Notes: a model not told the origin generated them from the sequence alone. 64,000 nt of DNA from Streptococcus oralis (GCF_024399415.1 NZ_CP029257.1:767501-831500), one strand, 5' to 3'; positions 30,681 to 40,543 are shown, counted from the first letter of the stretch. Program-made: numbers and translations.

Positions 30681-31421
30681 ATGAAGATGAAACAAATTAG
30701 TGATACAACACTGAAAATAACGATGACTTTAGATGATTTGATGGATCGAGGAATGGAGATTGCGGACTTTCTCGTTCCTCAGGAAAAAACCGAAGAGTTT
30801 TTCTATGCTATTTTAGATGAGTTAGAGATGCCAGACAATTTCTTGGATAGCGGCATGCTGAGTTTCCGCGTGACGCCAAAACCTGATAAGGTGGACGTCT
30901 TTGTGACCAAGTCCAAGATTGACCAAAATCTGGATTTTGAAGATTTGGCGGACTTACCAGACATGGAAGAATTAGCCCAAATGTCGCCGGATGAATTTCT
31001 CAAAACCTTGGAAAAGAGCATTGCAGATAAGACCAAGGACGATATTGAGGCCATTCAATCTCTAGAGCAGGTCGAAGCAAAGGAAGAAGAGCAAGAGCAG
31101 GCAGACAAGGAGACTGAGAGTAAGAAAGAACCTTATATCTACTATATCCTGCGCTTTTCAAGCCTTGGTGACTTAGTTGCTTTTGCAAAGACGGTTAACT
31201 ACCAGATGGAAACCTCTGAACTCTATAAGATGAATGGGCACTACTATTTGACAATCTTAGTCGATGTGGAAAATCATCCAAGTCCATATCCGGCTTGGCT
31301 CTTGGCTCGTATGCGTGAGTTTGCAGACGACAGTGACATCAGTCGTTCAGTCTTGCAAGAGTATGGGCAAATCTTGATCAATCACGATGCAGTTCTTAAT
31401 CTGCAAAAGATTCGTTCATAA
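30681..31421 (+). CDS. mecA: ClpCP adaptor protein MecA
   Basis: MecA delivers substrates such as the competence sigma factor ComX to the ClpC-ClpP protease. The 246-residue protein has the conserved N-terminal domain beginning MKMKQISDTTLKITMTLDDL, an acidic low-complexity linker (about residues 125-155, rich in Glu and Gln), and the C-terminal ClpC-binding domain with YYILRFSSLGDLVAFAKTV and SDISRSVLQEYG. The ATG at 30681 has GAGGT 8 bases upstream; the in-frame ATG at 30666 is too close to it and is rejected. It is monocistronic. Confidence 0.95.
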   Translation: MKMKQISDTTLKITMTLDDLMDRGMEIADFLVPQEKTEEFFYAILDELEMPDNFLDSGMLSFRVTPKPDKVDVFVTKSKIDQNLDFEDLADLPDMEELAQMSPDEFLKTLEKSIADKTKDDIEAIQSLEQVEAKEEEQEQADKETESKKEPYIYYILRFSSLGDLVAFAKTVNYQMETSELYKMNGHYYLTILVDVENHPSPYPAWLLARMREFADDSDISRSVLQEYGQILINHDAVLNLQKIRS

Positions 31422-31452
31422 TTTTTAAAATCAATTTTCATTTATCAAGAAA

Positions 31453-31477
31453 GACGAATCATGGGATTCGTTTTTTC
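31453..31477 (+). terminator. terminator of mecA
   Basis: A stem ACGAATC (31454-31460) with GATTCGT (31465-31471), loop ATGG, then a T-run. Confidence 0.8.
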
Positions 31478-31512
31478 TTTTCTAGACTGAAATAGTGATT
31501 TACTATAATAGG

Positions 31513-31537
31513 AATTTTCATAAAATTCTGTTATAAT
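31513..31537 (+). promoter_or_regulatory. hom promoter with CodY-like box
   Basis: AATTTTCATAAAATT at 31513-31527 differs from the CodY consensus AATTTTCWGAAAATT at one of 15 positions. It lies just upstream of an extended -10 (TGTTATAAT; hexamer 31532-31537), where bound protein would block RNA polymerase. CodY represses amino-acid synthesis genes when branched-chain amino acids and GTP are plentiful, which fits hom-thrB. The assignment rests on motif match only. Confidence 0.65.
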
Positions 31538-31568
31538 GGCTATATCAGAAAATTTCTAGGAGACAAAC

Positions 31569-32855
31569 ATGACAGTTAAAATTGCTTTACTTGGATTTGG
31601 TACCGTTGCAAGTGGCGTGCCTTTCCTCCTAAAGGAAAATGGAGAAAAAATCGTTCAGTCAGCTCATTCAGAGATTGAAGTAGCCAAGGTATTGGTCAAG
31701 GATGAAGATGAAAAGAACCGCTTGCTTGCAGCAGGGAATGACTTTAACTTTGTAACCAATGTAGATGATATTTTAGCAGACAAAGATGTTACCATTGTAG
31801 TGGAATTGATGGGACGTATCGAACCTGCTAAGACCTTTATCACTCGTGCCTTAGAAGCTGGGAAACACGTTGTTACTGCTAACAAGGACCTTTTGGCTGT
31901 CCATGGTGCAGAATTGTTAGAAATCGCTAAAGAGCACAATGTGGCACTCTACTACGAAGCGGCAGTTGCTGGTGGGATACCAATTCTTCGTACCTTGGCA
32001 AATTCGTTGGCTTCTGACAAAATCACTCGTGTTCTTGGTGTCGTAAACGGAACTTCTAACTTTATGATGACCAAAATGGTCGAAGAAGGCTGGTCTTATG
32101 ATGACGCTCTTGCGGAAGCACAAAGACTAGGTTTTGCAGAAAGTGATCCTACAAATGACGTGGATGGGATTGATGCAGCCTACAAGATGGTCATTTTGAG
32201 CCAATTTGCCTTTGGGATGAAGGTTGCCTTTGACGATGTAGCCCACAAGGGAATCCGTAACATCACACCAGAAGACGTAGCTGTAGCCCAAGACCTGGGC
32301 TATGTAGTGAAATTGGTTGGTTCTATCGAGGAAACTCCTTCAGGTATTGCCGCAGAAGTGACCCCAACCTTCCTACCTAAAGCACATCCACTTGCCAGTG
32401 TGAATGGTGTAATGAACGCTGTTTTTGTAGAATCTATCGGTATCGGTGAGTCTATGTACTACGGACCAGGTGCTGGTCAAAAACCAACTGCAACAAGTGT
32501 TGTAGCAGATATTGTTCGTATCGTTCGTCGCTTGAATGATGGTACCATTGGTAAAGACTTCAACGAATATAGCCGTGAATTGGTCTTGGCTAATCCAGAA
32601 GATGTCAAAGCTAATTACTATTTCTCAATCTTGGCTCCAGACTCAAAAGGTCAGGTCTTGAAATTGGCTGAGATTTTCAACGCTCAAGATATTTCCTTCA
32701 AGCAAATCCTCCAAGATGGCAAAGAGGGTGACAAGGCGCGTGTCGTGATTATCACTCATAAGATCAATAAAGCACAACTTGAGAATGTTTCAGCTGAGTT
32801 GGGCAAAGCTTCAGAATTTGACCTCTTGAATACCTTCAAGGTGTTAGGAGAATAG
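31569..32855 (+). CDS. hom: homoserine dehydrogenase
   Basis: Hom reduces aspartate-4-semialdehyde to homoserine, the branch precursor for threonine and methionine. It has 428 residues: a Rossmann domain ([18 protein letters not shown]), the catalytic domain with [20 protein letters not shown] and [32 protein letters not shown], and a C-terminal ACT domain (from about residue 350) that normally senses threonine. CTAGGAGAC precedes the ATG. One base separates its stop from thrB. Confidence 0.96.
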   Translation: MTVKIALLGFGTVASGVPFLLKENGEKIVQSAHSEIEVAKVLVKDEDEKNRLLAAGNDFNFVTNVDDILADKDVTIVVELMGRIEPAKTFITRALEAGKHVVTANKDLLAVHGAELLEIAKEHNVALYYEAAVAGGIPILRTLANSLASDKITRVLGVVNGTSNFMMTKMVEEGWSYDDALAEAQRLGFAESDPTNDVDGIDAAYKMVILSQFAFGMKVAFDDVAHKGIRNITPEDVAVAQDLGYVVKLVGSIEETPSGIAAEVTPTFLPKAHPLASVNGVMNAVFVESIGIGESMYYGPGAGQKPTATSVVADIVRIVRRLNDGTIGKDFNEYSRELVLANPEDVKANYYFSILAPDSKGQVLKLAEIFNAQDISFKQILQDGKEGDKARVVIITHKINKAQLENVSAELGKASEFDLLNTFKVLGE

Positions 32856-32856
32856 G

Positions 32857-33726
32857 ATGAAGATTATTGTACCTGCAACCAGTGCCAATATCGGGCCAGG
32901 TTTTGATTCGGTCGGTGTAGCTGTAACCAAGTATCTTCAAATTGAGGTTTGTGAAGAACGGGATGAGTGGTTGATTGAACACCAGATTGGCAAATGGATT
33001 CCCCATGACGAACGTAATCTTTTGCTTAAGATTGCCTTGCAAATTGCGCCTGACTTGCAACCGAGACGCTTGAAAATGACCAGTGATGTTCCCTTGGCGC
33101 GTGGTTTGGGTTCTTCTAGCTCGGTTATCGTTGCTGGGATTGAACTGGCTAACCAACTGGGCAATCTCAACTTATCTAACCACGACAAATTGCAGTTGGC
33201 TACCAAGATTGAAGGACATCCTGACAATGTAGCTCCAGCCATTTATGGAAATCTTGTTGTTGCGAGTTCCGTTGAAGGGCACGTTTCTGCGATTGTGGCA
33301 GACTTCCCGGAGTGTGATTTTCTAGCTTATATTCCCAACTATGAATTACGCACTCGCGATAGCCGAGGTGTCCTTCCTAAGAAATTGTCCTACAAGGAAG
33401 CTGTTGCAGCTAGTTCTATCGCCAATGTGGCCGTTGCAGCCTTATTAGCAGGAGATATGGTGACAGCTGGCCAAGCAATCGAGGGGGACCTCTTCCACGA
33501 GCGTTATCGTCAAAGTCTGGTCCGTGAATTTGTGACGATTAAGCAAGTAGCCAAAGAGAATGGTGCCTATGCAACCTATCTTTCTGGTGCTGGACCGACA
33601 GTTATGGTCTTGGCTTCTCATGACAAGATGCCAGCGATTAAGGCAGAATTGCAAAAGCAGTCTTTCAAAGGCAAACTTCATGATTTGAAGGTTGATACCC
33701 AAGGTGTCCGTGTCGAAACAAAGTAA
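32857..33726 (+). CDS. thrB: homoserine kinase
   Basis: ThrB phosphorylates homoserine on the way to threonine. The 289-residue GHMP kinase shows [16 protein letters not shown] at the N terminus, the ATP loop [14 protein letters not shown] (about residues 81-94), [12 protein letters not shown], and [11 protein letters not shown] near the C terminus. Its ribosome binding site (GGAG) lies in the end of hom, so translation is coupled. No thrC is in the window. Confidence 0.96.
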   Translation: MKIIVPATSANIGPGFDSVGVAVTKYLQIEVCEERDEWLIEHQIGKWIPHDERNLLLKIALQIAPDLQPRRLKMTSDVPLARGLGSSSSVIVAGIELANQLGNLNLSNHDKLQLATKIEGHPDNVAPAIYGNLVVASSVEGHVSAIVADFPECDFLAYIPNYELRTRDSRGVLPKKLSYKEAVAASSIANVAVAALLAGDMVTAGQAIEGDLFHERYRQSLVREFVTIKQVAKENGAYATYLSGAGPTVMVLASHDKMPAIKAELQKQSFKGKLHDLKVDTQGVRVETK

Positions 33727-33734
33727 AGAAATAG

Positions 33735-33784
33735 AGGATAGGATGGGGAAACTCTCGACCAGAGGGCTTCCTATCCTTTTTTTG
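33735..33784 (+). terminator. terminator of hom-thrB
   Basis: A 9-bp stem AGGATAGGA (33735-33743) with TCCTATCCT (33769-33777) is followed by seven T residues. The loop of 25 bases is long but can form a small inner stem. Confidence 0.75.
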
Positions 33785-33794
33785 AAAAGAAGTT

Positions 33795-33911
33795 TATACT
33801 CAATGAAAATCAAAGAGCAAACTAGGAAGCTAGCCGCAGGTTGCTCAAAACAGTGTTTTGAGGTTGCAGATGTAAGCTGCCGTGGTTTGAAGAGATTTTC
33901 GAAGAGTATTA
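33795..33911 (-). repeat. BOX element (boxA-boxC type, inverted orientation)
   Basis: Read on the minus strand, this 117-bp stretch begins with the boxA phrase TACTCTTCGAAAATCTCTTC. It ends with boxC wording (CTAGTTTGCTCTTTGATTTT then CATTGAGTATA), and the palindrome CAAAACAGTGTTTTG lies inside. BOX repeats are non-autonomous mobile elements typical of S. pneumoniae and its relatives. No boxB unit is seen between A and C. It lies between thrB and msrAB. Confidence 0.9.
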
Positions 33912-33940
33912 GTTAAAAACTCGATAAAGGAGAAACGAAG

Positions 33941-34879
33941 ATGGCAGAAATTTATCTAGCAGGTGGTTGTTTTTGGGGGTTAGAGGAATATTTTTCCCGT
34001 ATTTCTGGAGTGCTGGCAACCAGTGTCGGCTACGCTAATGGGCAAGTCGAAACGACCAATTACCAGCTGATTAAGGAAACAGACCATGCAGAAACGGTTC
34101 AAGTGATTTACGATGAGAAAGCAGTGTCACTTCGAGAAATTTTGCTTTATTATTTCCGAGTCATCGATCCCTTATCTATCAACCAGCAAGGGAATGACCG
34201 TGGTCGTCAATATCGTACTGGGATTTATTACCAAGATGAAGCAGACTTGCCTGCTATCTACACAGTGGTGCAGGAGCAGGAACGCATGCTGGGTCGAAAG
34301 ATTGCAGTAGAAGTGGAGAAACTTCGGCACTACATTTTAGCAGAAGACTACCATCAAGACTATCTCAAGAAAAATCCTTCAGGTTACTGTCATATCGATG
34401 TGACCGATGTTGAGAACCCATTGATTGATGCTTCTAACTATGAAAAACCTAATCAAGAGGTGTTAAAGGACAGTTTAACTGAAGAGTCCTATCGTGTCAC
34501 CCAAGAAGCTGCTACAGAGGCTCCATTTACCAATGCCTATGACCAAACCTTTGAAGAAGGGATTTATGTAGATATCACGACTGGCGAGCCACTCTTTTTT
34601 GCCAAGGATAAGTTTGCTTCAGGTTGTGGTTGGCCAAGTTTTAGTCGTCCGATTTCTAAGGAGTTGATTCATTATTACAAGGACATGAGCCATGGAATGG
34701 AGCGAATCGAGGTTCGTTCTCGGTCGGGAAATGCTCACTTGGGTCATGTTTTTACAGATGGACCGCAGGAGTTAGGTGGCCTCCGTTACTGTATCAATTC
34801 GGCCTCCTTGCGTTTTGTAGCAAAGGATGAGATGGAAGAAGCAGGATACGGCTATTTATTACCTTATTTAAATAAATAA
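33941..34879 (+). CDS. msrAB: bifunctional peptide methionine sulfoxide reductase MsrA/MsrB
   Basis: Repairs both S- and R-methionine sulfoxide in oxidised proteins. The 312 residues hold an N-terminal MsrA domain with [13 protein letters not shown] (catalytic Cys at residue 9) and a C-terminal MsrB domain with [23 protein letters not shown] and [12 protein letters not shown] carrying the catalytic Cys. There is no signal peptide, so this is the cytoplasmic type. AAAGGAG lies 11 bases before the ATG. The fused gene order A-then-B is usual for streptococci. Confidence 0.95.
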   Translation: MAEIYLAGGCFWGLEEYFSRISGVLATSVGYANGQVETTNYQLIKETDHAETVQVIYDEKAVSLREILLYYFRVIDPLSINQQGNDRGRQYRTGIYYQDEADLPAIYTVVQEQERMLGRKIAVEVEKLRHYILAEDYHQDYLKKNPSGYCHIDVTDVENPLIDASNYEKPNQEVLKDSLTEESYRVTQEAATEAPFTNAYDQTFEEGIYVDITTGEPLFFAKDKFASGCGWPSFSRPISKELIHYYKDMSHGMERIEVRSRSGNAHLGHVFTDGPQELGGLRYCINSASLRFVAKDEMEEAGYGYLLPYLNK

Positions 34880-34938
34880 AACTGAGAGGGTGGGGCTTCC
34901 CACTTTCTTCATTTCCAGAATAAGAATAGAAGGGATCT

Positions 34939-36663
34939 ATGAAACACTTACTATCTTACTTCAAACCCTATATCAAAGAATCGATTCTAGCACCCTTGTT
35001 CAAGTTACTTGAAGCTGTTTTTGAGCTCTTGGTTCCCATGGTGATTGCTGGGATTGTTGACCAGTCCTTGCCCCAGAGAGATCAAGGGCATCTATGGATG
35101 CAGATTGGCCTGCTCCTTATCTTTGCAGTGATTGGCGTTTTAGTGGCCTTGGTAGCCCAGTTTTACTCAGCCAAGGCAGCGGTTGGTTTTGCCAAGGAAT
35201 TGACAGATGATCTTTATCGTCATATTCTTTCCTTACCCAAGGATAGTAGAGATCGTCTGACAACTTCTAGCTTGGTGACTCGCTTGACTTCGGATACCTA
35301 CCAGATACAGACTGGGATCAATCAATTCCTGCGCCTCTTTTTGCGAGCGCCTATTATCGTTTTTGGTGCCATTTTTATGGCCTATCGCATCTCGGCTGAG
35401 CTGACTTTCTGGTTTTTAGTTATGGTTGTCATTTTGACGATTGTCATTGTCGGCCTATCTCGGCTAGTCAATCCTCTCTACAGTAGTCTCAGAAAGAAAA
35501 CGGATCAGCTGGTTCAGGAAACGCGTCAGCAATTACAAGGCATGCGAGTTATTCGTGCTTTTGGTCAGGAAAAACGAGAGTTACAAATTTTTCAAACTCT
35601 TAACCAAGTTTATGCTAGATTACAAGAAAAGACAGGTTTCTGGTCTAGTTTGTTAACACCACTGACTTATCTGATTGTTAATGGAACTCTTCTCGTCGTC
35701 ATCTGGCAGGGATATATTTCAATTCAAGGAGGTTTACTCAGTCAAGGTGCCCTGATTGCTCTTATCAACTACCTCTTGCAGATTTTGGTGGAATTGGTTA
35801 AGCTCGCCATGCTGATCAATTCCCTCAACCAGTCCTATATCTCAGCCAAGCGAATCGAGGAAGTCTTTGACGAGGCTCCAGAGGATATCCATTCAGAGTT
35901 AGAACAAAAGCAAGCTACCAGAGATAATGTTTTACAAGTCCAAGAATTAACCTTTACCTATCCTGATGCCGCCCAGCCTTCTCTGAGAAACATTTCCTTT
36001 GATATGAAGCAAGGGCAAATCCTTGGTATCATCGGAGGAACTGGTTCTGGTAAATCAAGCTTGGTGCAAGTCTTACTTGGTCTTTATCCAGCAGACAAGG
36101 GGAGCATTGATCTTTATCGAGATGGATGCAGTCCTCGTAATCTTGAGCAATGGCGGTCTTGGATTGCCTATGTGCCCCAAAAGGTCGAACTCTTTAAGGG
36201 AACTATTCGTTCCAACTTGACTTTGGGTTTCAATCGAGAAGTGTCTGACCAGCAACTCTGGCAGGCCTTGGAGATTGCGCAAGCTAAGGATTTTGTCAGT
36301 GAAAAGGAAGGACTTTTGGATGCCCTAGTTGAGGGAGGAGGGCGAAATTTCTCAGGCGGACAAAAACAAAGGCTATCTATTGCCCGAGCAGTCTTGCGTC
36401 AAGCTCCATTTCTCATCCTAGATGATGCGACCTCGGCCCTCGACACCATCACCGAGTCCAAGCTCTTGAAAGCTATCCGAGAAAATCTGCCAAATACGAG
36501 CTTAATCTTGATTTCTCAACGGACTTCGACACTTCAGATGGCTGACCAGATTCTCCTTTTGGAAAAAGGTGAGCTCCTAGCTGTTGGCAAGCACGAGGAC
36601 TTGATGAAAACTAGCCAAGTCTATCGCGAAATCAATGCATCTCAACATGGAAAGGAGGACTAG
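34939..36663 (+). CDS. ABC exporter half-transporter (degenerate-site subunit)
   Basis: A 574-residue half-transporter: six membrane spans (about residues 15-310) followed by an ATPase domain with Walker A GGTGSGKSS, a good signature FSGGQKQRLS and Walker B LILDDATSALD. The catalytic Glu is replaced by Asp (ILDD) and the switch His by Gln (ISQRTS), so its own site should be poorly hydrolytic. It pairs with the next gene to form a heterodimer, probably a multidrug or lipid/peptide exporter; the substrate is unknown. GAAGGGATCT lies before the ATG. Confidence 0.85.
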   Translation: MKHLLSYFKPYIKESILAPLFKLLEAVFELLVPMVIAGIVDQSLPQRDQGHLWMQIGLLLIFAVIGVLVALVAQFYSAKAAVGFAKELTDDLYRHILSLPKDSRDRLTTSSLVTRLTSDTYQIQTGINQFLRLFLRAPIIVFGAIFMAYRISAELTFWFLVMVVILTIVIVGLSRLVNPLYSSLRKKTDQLVQETRQQLQGMRVIRAFGQEKRELQIFQTLNQVYARLQEKTGFWSSLLTPLTYLIVNGTLLVVIWQGYISIQGGLLSQGALIALINYLLQILVELVKLAMLINSLNQSYISAKRIEEVFDEAPEDIHSELEQKQATRDNVLQVQELTFTYPDAAQPSLRNISFDMKQGQILGIIGGTGSGKSSLVQVLLGLYPADKGSIDLYRDGCSPRNLEQWRSWIAYVPQKVELFKGTIRSNLTLGFNREVSDQQLWQALEIAQAKDFVSEKEGLLDALVEGGGRNFSGGQKQRLSIARAVLRQAPFLILDDATSALDTITESKLLKAIRENLPNTSLILISQRTSTLQMADQILLLEKGELLAVGKHEDLMKTSQVYREINASQHGKED

Positions 36664-36664
36664 C

Positions 36665-38413
36665 ATGAGACGACAAACTGCAAACCAGACGCTCAAACGT
36701 TTAGCCGTAGATTTAGTAAGCCATCCTTTTCTCCTTTTCCTTGCCTTTCTAGGAACTATTGCCCAAGTTGCTTTATCGATCTACCTACCTATCTTGATTG
36801 GGCAGGTCATTGACCAGGTCCTAGTAGCTGATTCTTCACCAGTTTTTTGGCAGATTTTCCTTCAGATGATCTTGGTGGTTATAGGAAATACACTGGTACA
36901 ATGGGCCAATCCTCTTCTTTATAATCGTCTAATCTTCTCTTATACCAAAGACTTGCGAGAGCGAATCATTCATAAGCTCCATCGTTTACCGATTGCTTTT
37001 GTGGATCGGCAGGGCAGTGGAGAGATGGTCAGTCGTGTGACCACAGACATCGAGCAGTTGGCAGCTGGTTTGACCATGATATTTAACCAATTTTTCATTG
37101 GCGTCTTGATGATTTTGGTTAGCATTCTAGCAATGCTTCAAATTCACCTCCTCATGACCCTCTTGGTCTTGCTGTTGACGCCACTGTCTATGGTGATTTC
37201 ACGCTTTATTGCCAAACGCTCTTATCATCTCTTCCAGAAGCAAACAGAGACGAGGGGAATTCAGACTCAGCTGATTGAAGAATCGCTTAGCCAGCAAACT
37301 ATTATCCAGTCCTTTAATGCTCAGACAGAGTTTATCCAAAGACTGCACGAGGCGAATGCCAACTACGCAGGCTATTCTCAGTCAGCCATCTTTTATTCTT
37401 CAACGGTCAATCCTTCGACTCGCTTTGTCAATGCGCTCATTTACGCGCTTTTAGCTGGAGTGGGAGCTTATCGTATCATGATGGGATCCACCTTGACTAT
37501 TGGGCGTTTAGTGACTTTTTTAAACTATGTCCAACAGTACACCAAGCCCTTTAACGATATTTCTTCAGTTCTAGCCGAGTTGCAAAGTGCTCTCGCTTGT
37601 GCAGAGCGCATCTATGCTGTCTTAGAGAACTCTGAGGTGTCTGAAACAGGTAAGGAAGTCTTGACCAGCGACCAAGTCAAGGGAGCTATTTTCTTTAAAC
37701 ATGTCTCTTTTGGCTATCATCCTGAGAAGGTTTTGATTAAGGATTTATCCATTGATATTCCAGCTGGTAGCAAGGTAGCCATCGTTGGTCCGACAGGTGC
37801 TGGAAAATCAACTATTATCAATCTCCTCATGCGTTTTTATCCTATTAATTCAGGAGATATCTTGTTAGATGCTCATTCCATTTACAATTATACCCGAGCG
37901 TCATTGAGACAGCAGTTTGGGATGGTTCTCCAAGAAACCTGGCTCAAGCAAGGAACCATCCATGACAATATTGCCTTTGGAAATCCTGATGCTAGTCGGG
38001 AGCAGGTGATTGCTGCCGCAAAAGCAGCCAATGCAGACTTTTTCATCCAACAGTTACCACAGGGATACGATACCAAGTTGGAAAATGCAGGAGAATCACT
38101 ATCTGTCGGTCAAGCCCAGCTCTTGACCATCGCCCGAGTCTTTCTAGCTATACCAAAGATTCTTATCTTAGACGAAGCGACTTCCTCCATCGATACACGG
38201 ACAGAAGTGCTAGTACAGGATGCCTTTGCTAAACTCATGAAGGGACGTACAAGCTTTATCATTGCTCACCGTTTGTCAACCATTCAGGATGCGGATTTGA
38301 TTCTTGTCTTGGTAGATGGTGACATTGTAGAGCATGGTAACCATCATGATCTCATGGATAGAAAGGGCAAGTATTACCAAATGCAAAAAGCTGCGGCCTT
38401 TAGCTCTGAATAA
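36665..38413 (+). CDS. ABC exporter half-transporter (catalytic subunit)
   Basis: The 582-residue partner of the preceding protein: six membrane spans (to about residue 310), then an ATPase domain with Walker A GPTGAGKST, an atypical signature LSVGQAQLLT (Gly to Val), an intact catalytic Glu in LILDEATSSID and the switch His in IAHRLST. Its ATP site is completed by the other subunit's good signature, the usual asymmetry of heterodimeric exporters. The start is the ATG at 36665, one base after the preceding stop, with AAAGGAGGA upstream; the in-frame start at 36635 lies inside the other gene. Confidence 0.86.
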   Translation: MRRQTANQTLKRLAVDLVSHPFLLFLAFLGTIAQVALSIYLPILIGQVIDQVLVADSSPVFWQIFLQMILVVIGNTLVQWANPLLYNRLIFSYTKDLRERIIHKLHRLPIAFVDRQGSGEMVSRVTTDIEQLAAGLTMIFNQFFIGVLMILVSILAMLQIHLLMTLLVLLLTPLSMVISRFIAKRSYHLFQKQTETRGIQTQLIEESLSQQTIIQSFNAQTEFIQRLHEANANYAGYSQSAIFYSSTVNPSTRFVNALIYALLAGVGAYRIMMGSTLTIGRLVTFLNYVQQYTKPFNDISSVLAELQSALACAERIYAVLENSEVSETGKEVLTSDQVKGAIFFKHVSFGYHPEKVLIKDLSIDIPAGSKVAIVGPTGAGKSTIINLLMRFYPINSGDILLDAHSIYNYTRASLRQQFGMVLQETWLKQGTIHDNIAFGNPDASREQVIAAAKAANADFFIQQLPQGYDTKLENAGESLSVGQAQLLTIARVFLAIPKILILDEATSSIDTRTEVLVQDAFAKLMKGRTSFIIAHRLSTIQDADLILVLVDGDIVEHGNHHDLMDRKGKYYQMQKAAAFSSE

Positions 38414-38449
38414 GTCATTCCTACCCATTTAAATTCTTAATGACACTAA

Positions 38450-38481
38450 AAGTTGCCTTCGGGTGACTTTTTTGTTACAAT
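38450..38481 (+). terminator. terminator overlapping the next gene's promoter
   Basis: An 8-bp stem (38450-38457 with 38462-38469, two G-U pairs) has a TTCG tetraloop and a T-run. The -35 TTGCCT (38453-38458) and -10 TACAAT (38476-38481), 17 bases apart, are embedded in the same DNA and should drive the amidohydrolase. Confidence 0.7.
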
Positions 38482-38517
38482 AGCTAGAAAAAATCAAGGT
38501 CTTAGAAGGAGAAAACA

Positions 38518-39777
38518 ATGAAAGTCTATCAGCATGTAAATATCGTGACTTGTGACCAAGATTTCCATGTTTATTTGGATGGTGTCTTAGCCGTTAAGGA
38601 TTCTCAAATCGTCTATGTCGGCCAAGAGGAGCCAGAGATTTTAGAGCAAGCTGAGCAGATTATAGACTATCAGGGAGCCTGGATCATGCCTGGTTTGGTT
38701 AATTGCCACACCCATTCTGCCATGACAGGTTTGCGAGGGATTCGGGATGACAGCAACCTCCATGAATGGCTCAATGACTATATCTGGCCGGCAGAAGCAG
38801 GATTTACTCCCGACATGACTACCAAGGCAGTCAAAGAAGCTCTGACAGAGATGCTCCAGTCAGGGACAACAACCTTCAACGATATGTATAATCCCAATGG
38901 TGTGGATATTGAGCAAATTTATCAGGCAGTCAAGGCATCTAAGATGCGTTGTTATTTCTCACCGACCCTCTTTTCTTCAGAGGCAGAAACAACTGCTGAG
39001 ACCATAAGCAGAACACGTGCCATCATAGAGGAAATCTTAGAATATGAAAACCCAAATTTCAAGGTTATGGTAGCTCCTCATTCTCCATATAGCTGTAGTA
39101 GAGACTTGCTGGAAGCGAGCTTAGATATGGCAAAAGAGCTGGACATTCCTATCCATATCCATGTGGCGGAGACTAAGGAGGAATCAGGAATTATCCTCAA
39201 ACGATACGGCAAACGCCCCCTCGCCTTTCTAGAAGAACTGGGTTACTTAGATCATCCGTCTGTCTTTGCTCATGGGGTCGAATTAAACGAGAGAGAAATT
39301 GAACGCTTGGCAACTTCTCATGTGGCTATCGCCCATAATCCTATTAGTAACCTCAAACTGGCCTCAGGGATAGCTCCAATCATCCAACTGCAAAAAGCAG
39401 GAGTAGCAGTCGGAATTGCGACAGACTCGGTTGCTTCCAATAACAATCTTGATATGTTTGAGGAAGGACGGACCGCAGCCCTTCTTCAGAAAATGAAGAG
39501 TGGAGATGCCAGCCAATTCCCTATCGAGGCAGCCCTTAAGGCACTGACGATCGAAGGAGCTAAGGTTCTAGGAATGGAAAAGCAGATAGGAAGCCTAGAA
39601 GTCGGCAAACAGGCAGATTTTCTGGTCATTCAACCACAAGGAAAAATCCATCTTCAACCTCAGGAAAATATACTCTCTCACCTGGTTTATGCTGTCAAAT
39701 CCAGTGATGTCGATGATGTTTATATCGCTGGAGAACAGGTGGTTAAGCAAGGCAAAGTTTTGACAGTAGAGATTTAA
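38518..39777 (+). CDS. TRZ/ATZ-family amidohydrolase (S-adenosylhomocysteine/methylthioadenosine deaminase-like)
   Basis: A 419-residue metal-dependent hydrolase of the amidohydrolase superfamily. Metal-binding motifs are visible in order: VNCHTHSAMTGLRGI (HxH), PHSPYSC, PIHIHVAETKEE (His on strand 5), FAHGVELNEREI, and GIATDSVASNNNLDMFEE (Asp on strand 8). The wording matches MtaD/SAH deaminases, which deaminate 5'-methylthioadenosine or S-adenosylhomocysteine; other members hydrolyse chlorinated triazines or guanine-like bases. The true substrate is uncertain. Transcribed alone from the promoter just upstream. Confidence 0.82.
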   Translation: MKVYQHVNIVTCDQDFHVYLDGVLAVKDSQIVYVGQEEPEILEQAEQIIDYQGAWIMPGLVNCHTHSAMTGLRGIRDDSNLHEWLNDYIWPAEAGFTPDMTTKAVKEALTEMLQSGTTTFNDMYNPNGVDIEQIYQAVKASKMRCYFSPTLFSSEAETTAETISRTRAIIEEILEYENPNFKVMVAPHSPYSCSRDLLEASLDMAKELDIPIHIHVAETKEESGIILKRYGKRPLAFLEELGYLDHPSVFAHGVELNEREIERLATSHVAIAHNPISNLKLASGIAPIIQLQKAGVAVGIATDSVASNNNLDMFEEGRTAALLQKMKSGDASQFPIEAALKALTIEGAKVLGMEKQIGSLEVGKQADFLVIQPQGKIHLQPQENILSHLVYAVKSSDVDDVYIAGEQVVKQGKVLTVEI

Positions 39778-39805
39778 AAAAATTTAAAAAAAGTTTGCAA
39801 AAATC

Positions 39806-39834
39806 TTGCATTCTTTTTTTGTCTATGCTATACT
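39806..39834 (+). promoter_or_regulatory. rplJ-rplL promoter
   Basis: TTGCAT (39806-39811), a 17-base spacer and TATACT (39829-39834), preceded by A/T-rich DNA that could act as an UP element. Confidence 0.85.
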
Positions 39835-39840
39835 TATATA

Positions 39841-40005
39841 CGGTTTGAAAAAACTGCCTAAGACAGTAGGGGAGCTCGACTCATAAAGATCCTACCGAGG
39901 ACAAAACGTATCATGTAAAAAGAAGCGTATTGTACTTTCGTGTCTAGGTTTGGGCGCGTTTTTCTTTTGGAAAAATTCCCCAAGCAAAATAATTACGGAG
40001 GTGAA
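39841..40005 (+). promoter_or_regulatory. L10 (rplJ) leader RNA
   Basis: The leader between promoter and rplJ contains the paired segments GACAGTAGG (about 39862) and ATCCTACCGAGG, followed by CGTGTCTAGGTTTGGGCGCG. Both fit the L10 leader of Firmicutes, where the L10-L12 complex binds its own mRNA and represses translation. The later GTGTCTAGG/GGGCGCGTTTTTCTTTT part resembles an attenuator. Boundaries are approximate. Confidence 0.85.
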
Positions 40006-40012
40006 CACACTA

Positions 40013-40513
40013 ATGAGTGAAGCAATTATTGCTAAGAAAGCGGAACTAGTTGACGTAGTAGCTGAGAAAATGAAAGCTGCTGCATCAATCGTCGTTGTAG
40101 ACGCTCGTGGTTTGACAGTTGAACAAGATACAGTTCTTCGTCGTGAGCTTCGTGGAAGCGAAGTTGAGTATAAAGTAATTAAAAACTCAATCTTACGTCG
40201 TGCAGCTGAAAAAGCTGGTCTTGAAGATCTTGCATCTGTTTTTGTTGGACCATCTGCAGTAGCATTTTCTAACGAAGATGTTATCGCACCAGCGAAAATC
40301 TTGAACGATTTTGCTAAAAACGCTGAAGCACTTGAAATCAAAGGTGGTGCAATCGAAGGCGCTGTCGCATCTAAAGAAGAAATCGTTGCTCTTGCAACTC
40401 TTCCAAACCGCGAAGGACTTCTTTCTATGCTCCTTTCTGTACTTCAAGCGCCAGTGCGCAACGTTGCTCTTGCAGTCAAAGCGGTTGCAGACAACAAAGA
40501 AGACGCAGCTTAA
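40013..40513 (+). CDS. rplJ: 50S ribosomal protein L10
   Basis: L10 forms the base of the ribosomal stalk and carries L7/L12 dimers. The 166 residues beginning [20 protein letters not shown] match the streptococcal protein, including [20 protein letters not shown] and the C-terminal helix ([20 protein letters not shown]) that binds L12. The ATG at 40013 has a perfect GGAGGTGA 8 bases upstream; a longer frame from 39950 runs through the leader and is rejected. Confidence 0.97.
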   Translation: MSEAIIAKKAELVDVVAEKMKAAASIVVVDARGLTVEQDTVLRRELRGSEVEYKVIKNSILRRAAEKAGLEDLASVFVGPSAVAFSNEDVIAPAKILNDFAKNAEALEIKGGAIEGAVASKEEIVALATLPNREGLLSMLLSVLQAPVRNVALAVKAVADNKEDAA

Positions 40514-40519
40514 TCTTAA

Positions 40520-40543
40520 GCTACGCAGCGTAGCCTAGCTACG
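40520..40543 (+). other. mutually exclusive hairpins between rplJ and rplL
   Basis: CGTAGC (40529-40534) can pair with GCTACG on either side (40520-40525 with a 3-base loop, or 40538-40543 with a 3-base loop). No T-run follows. It may affect processing or relative expression of L10 and L12. Confidence 0.5.
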
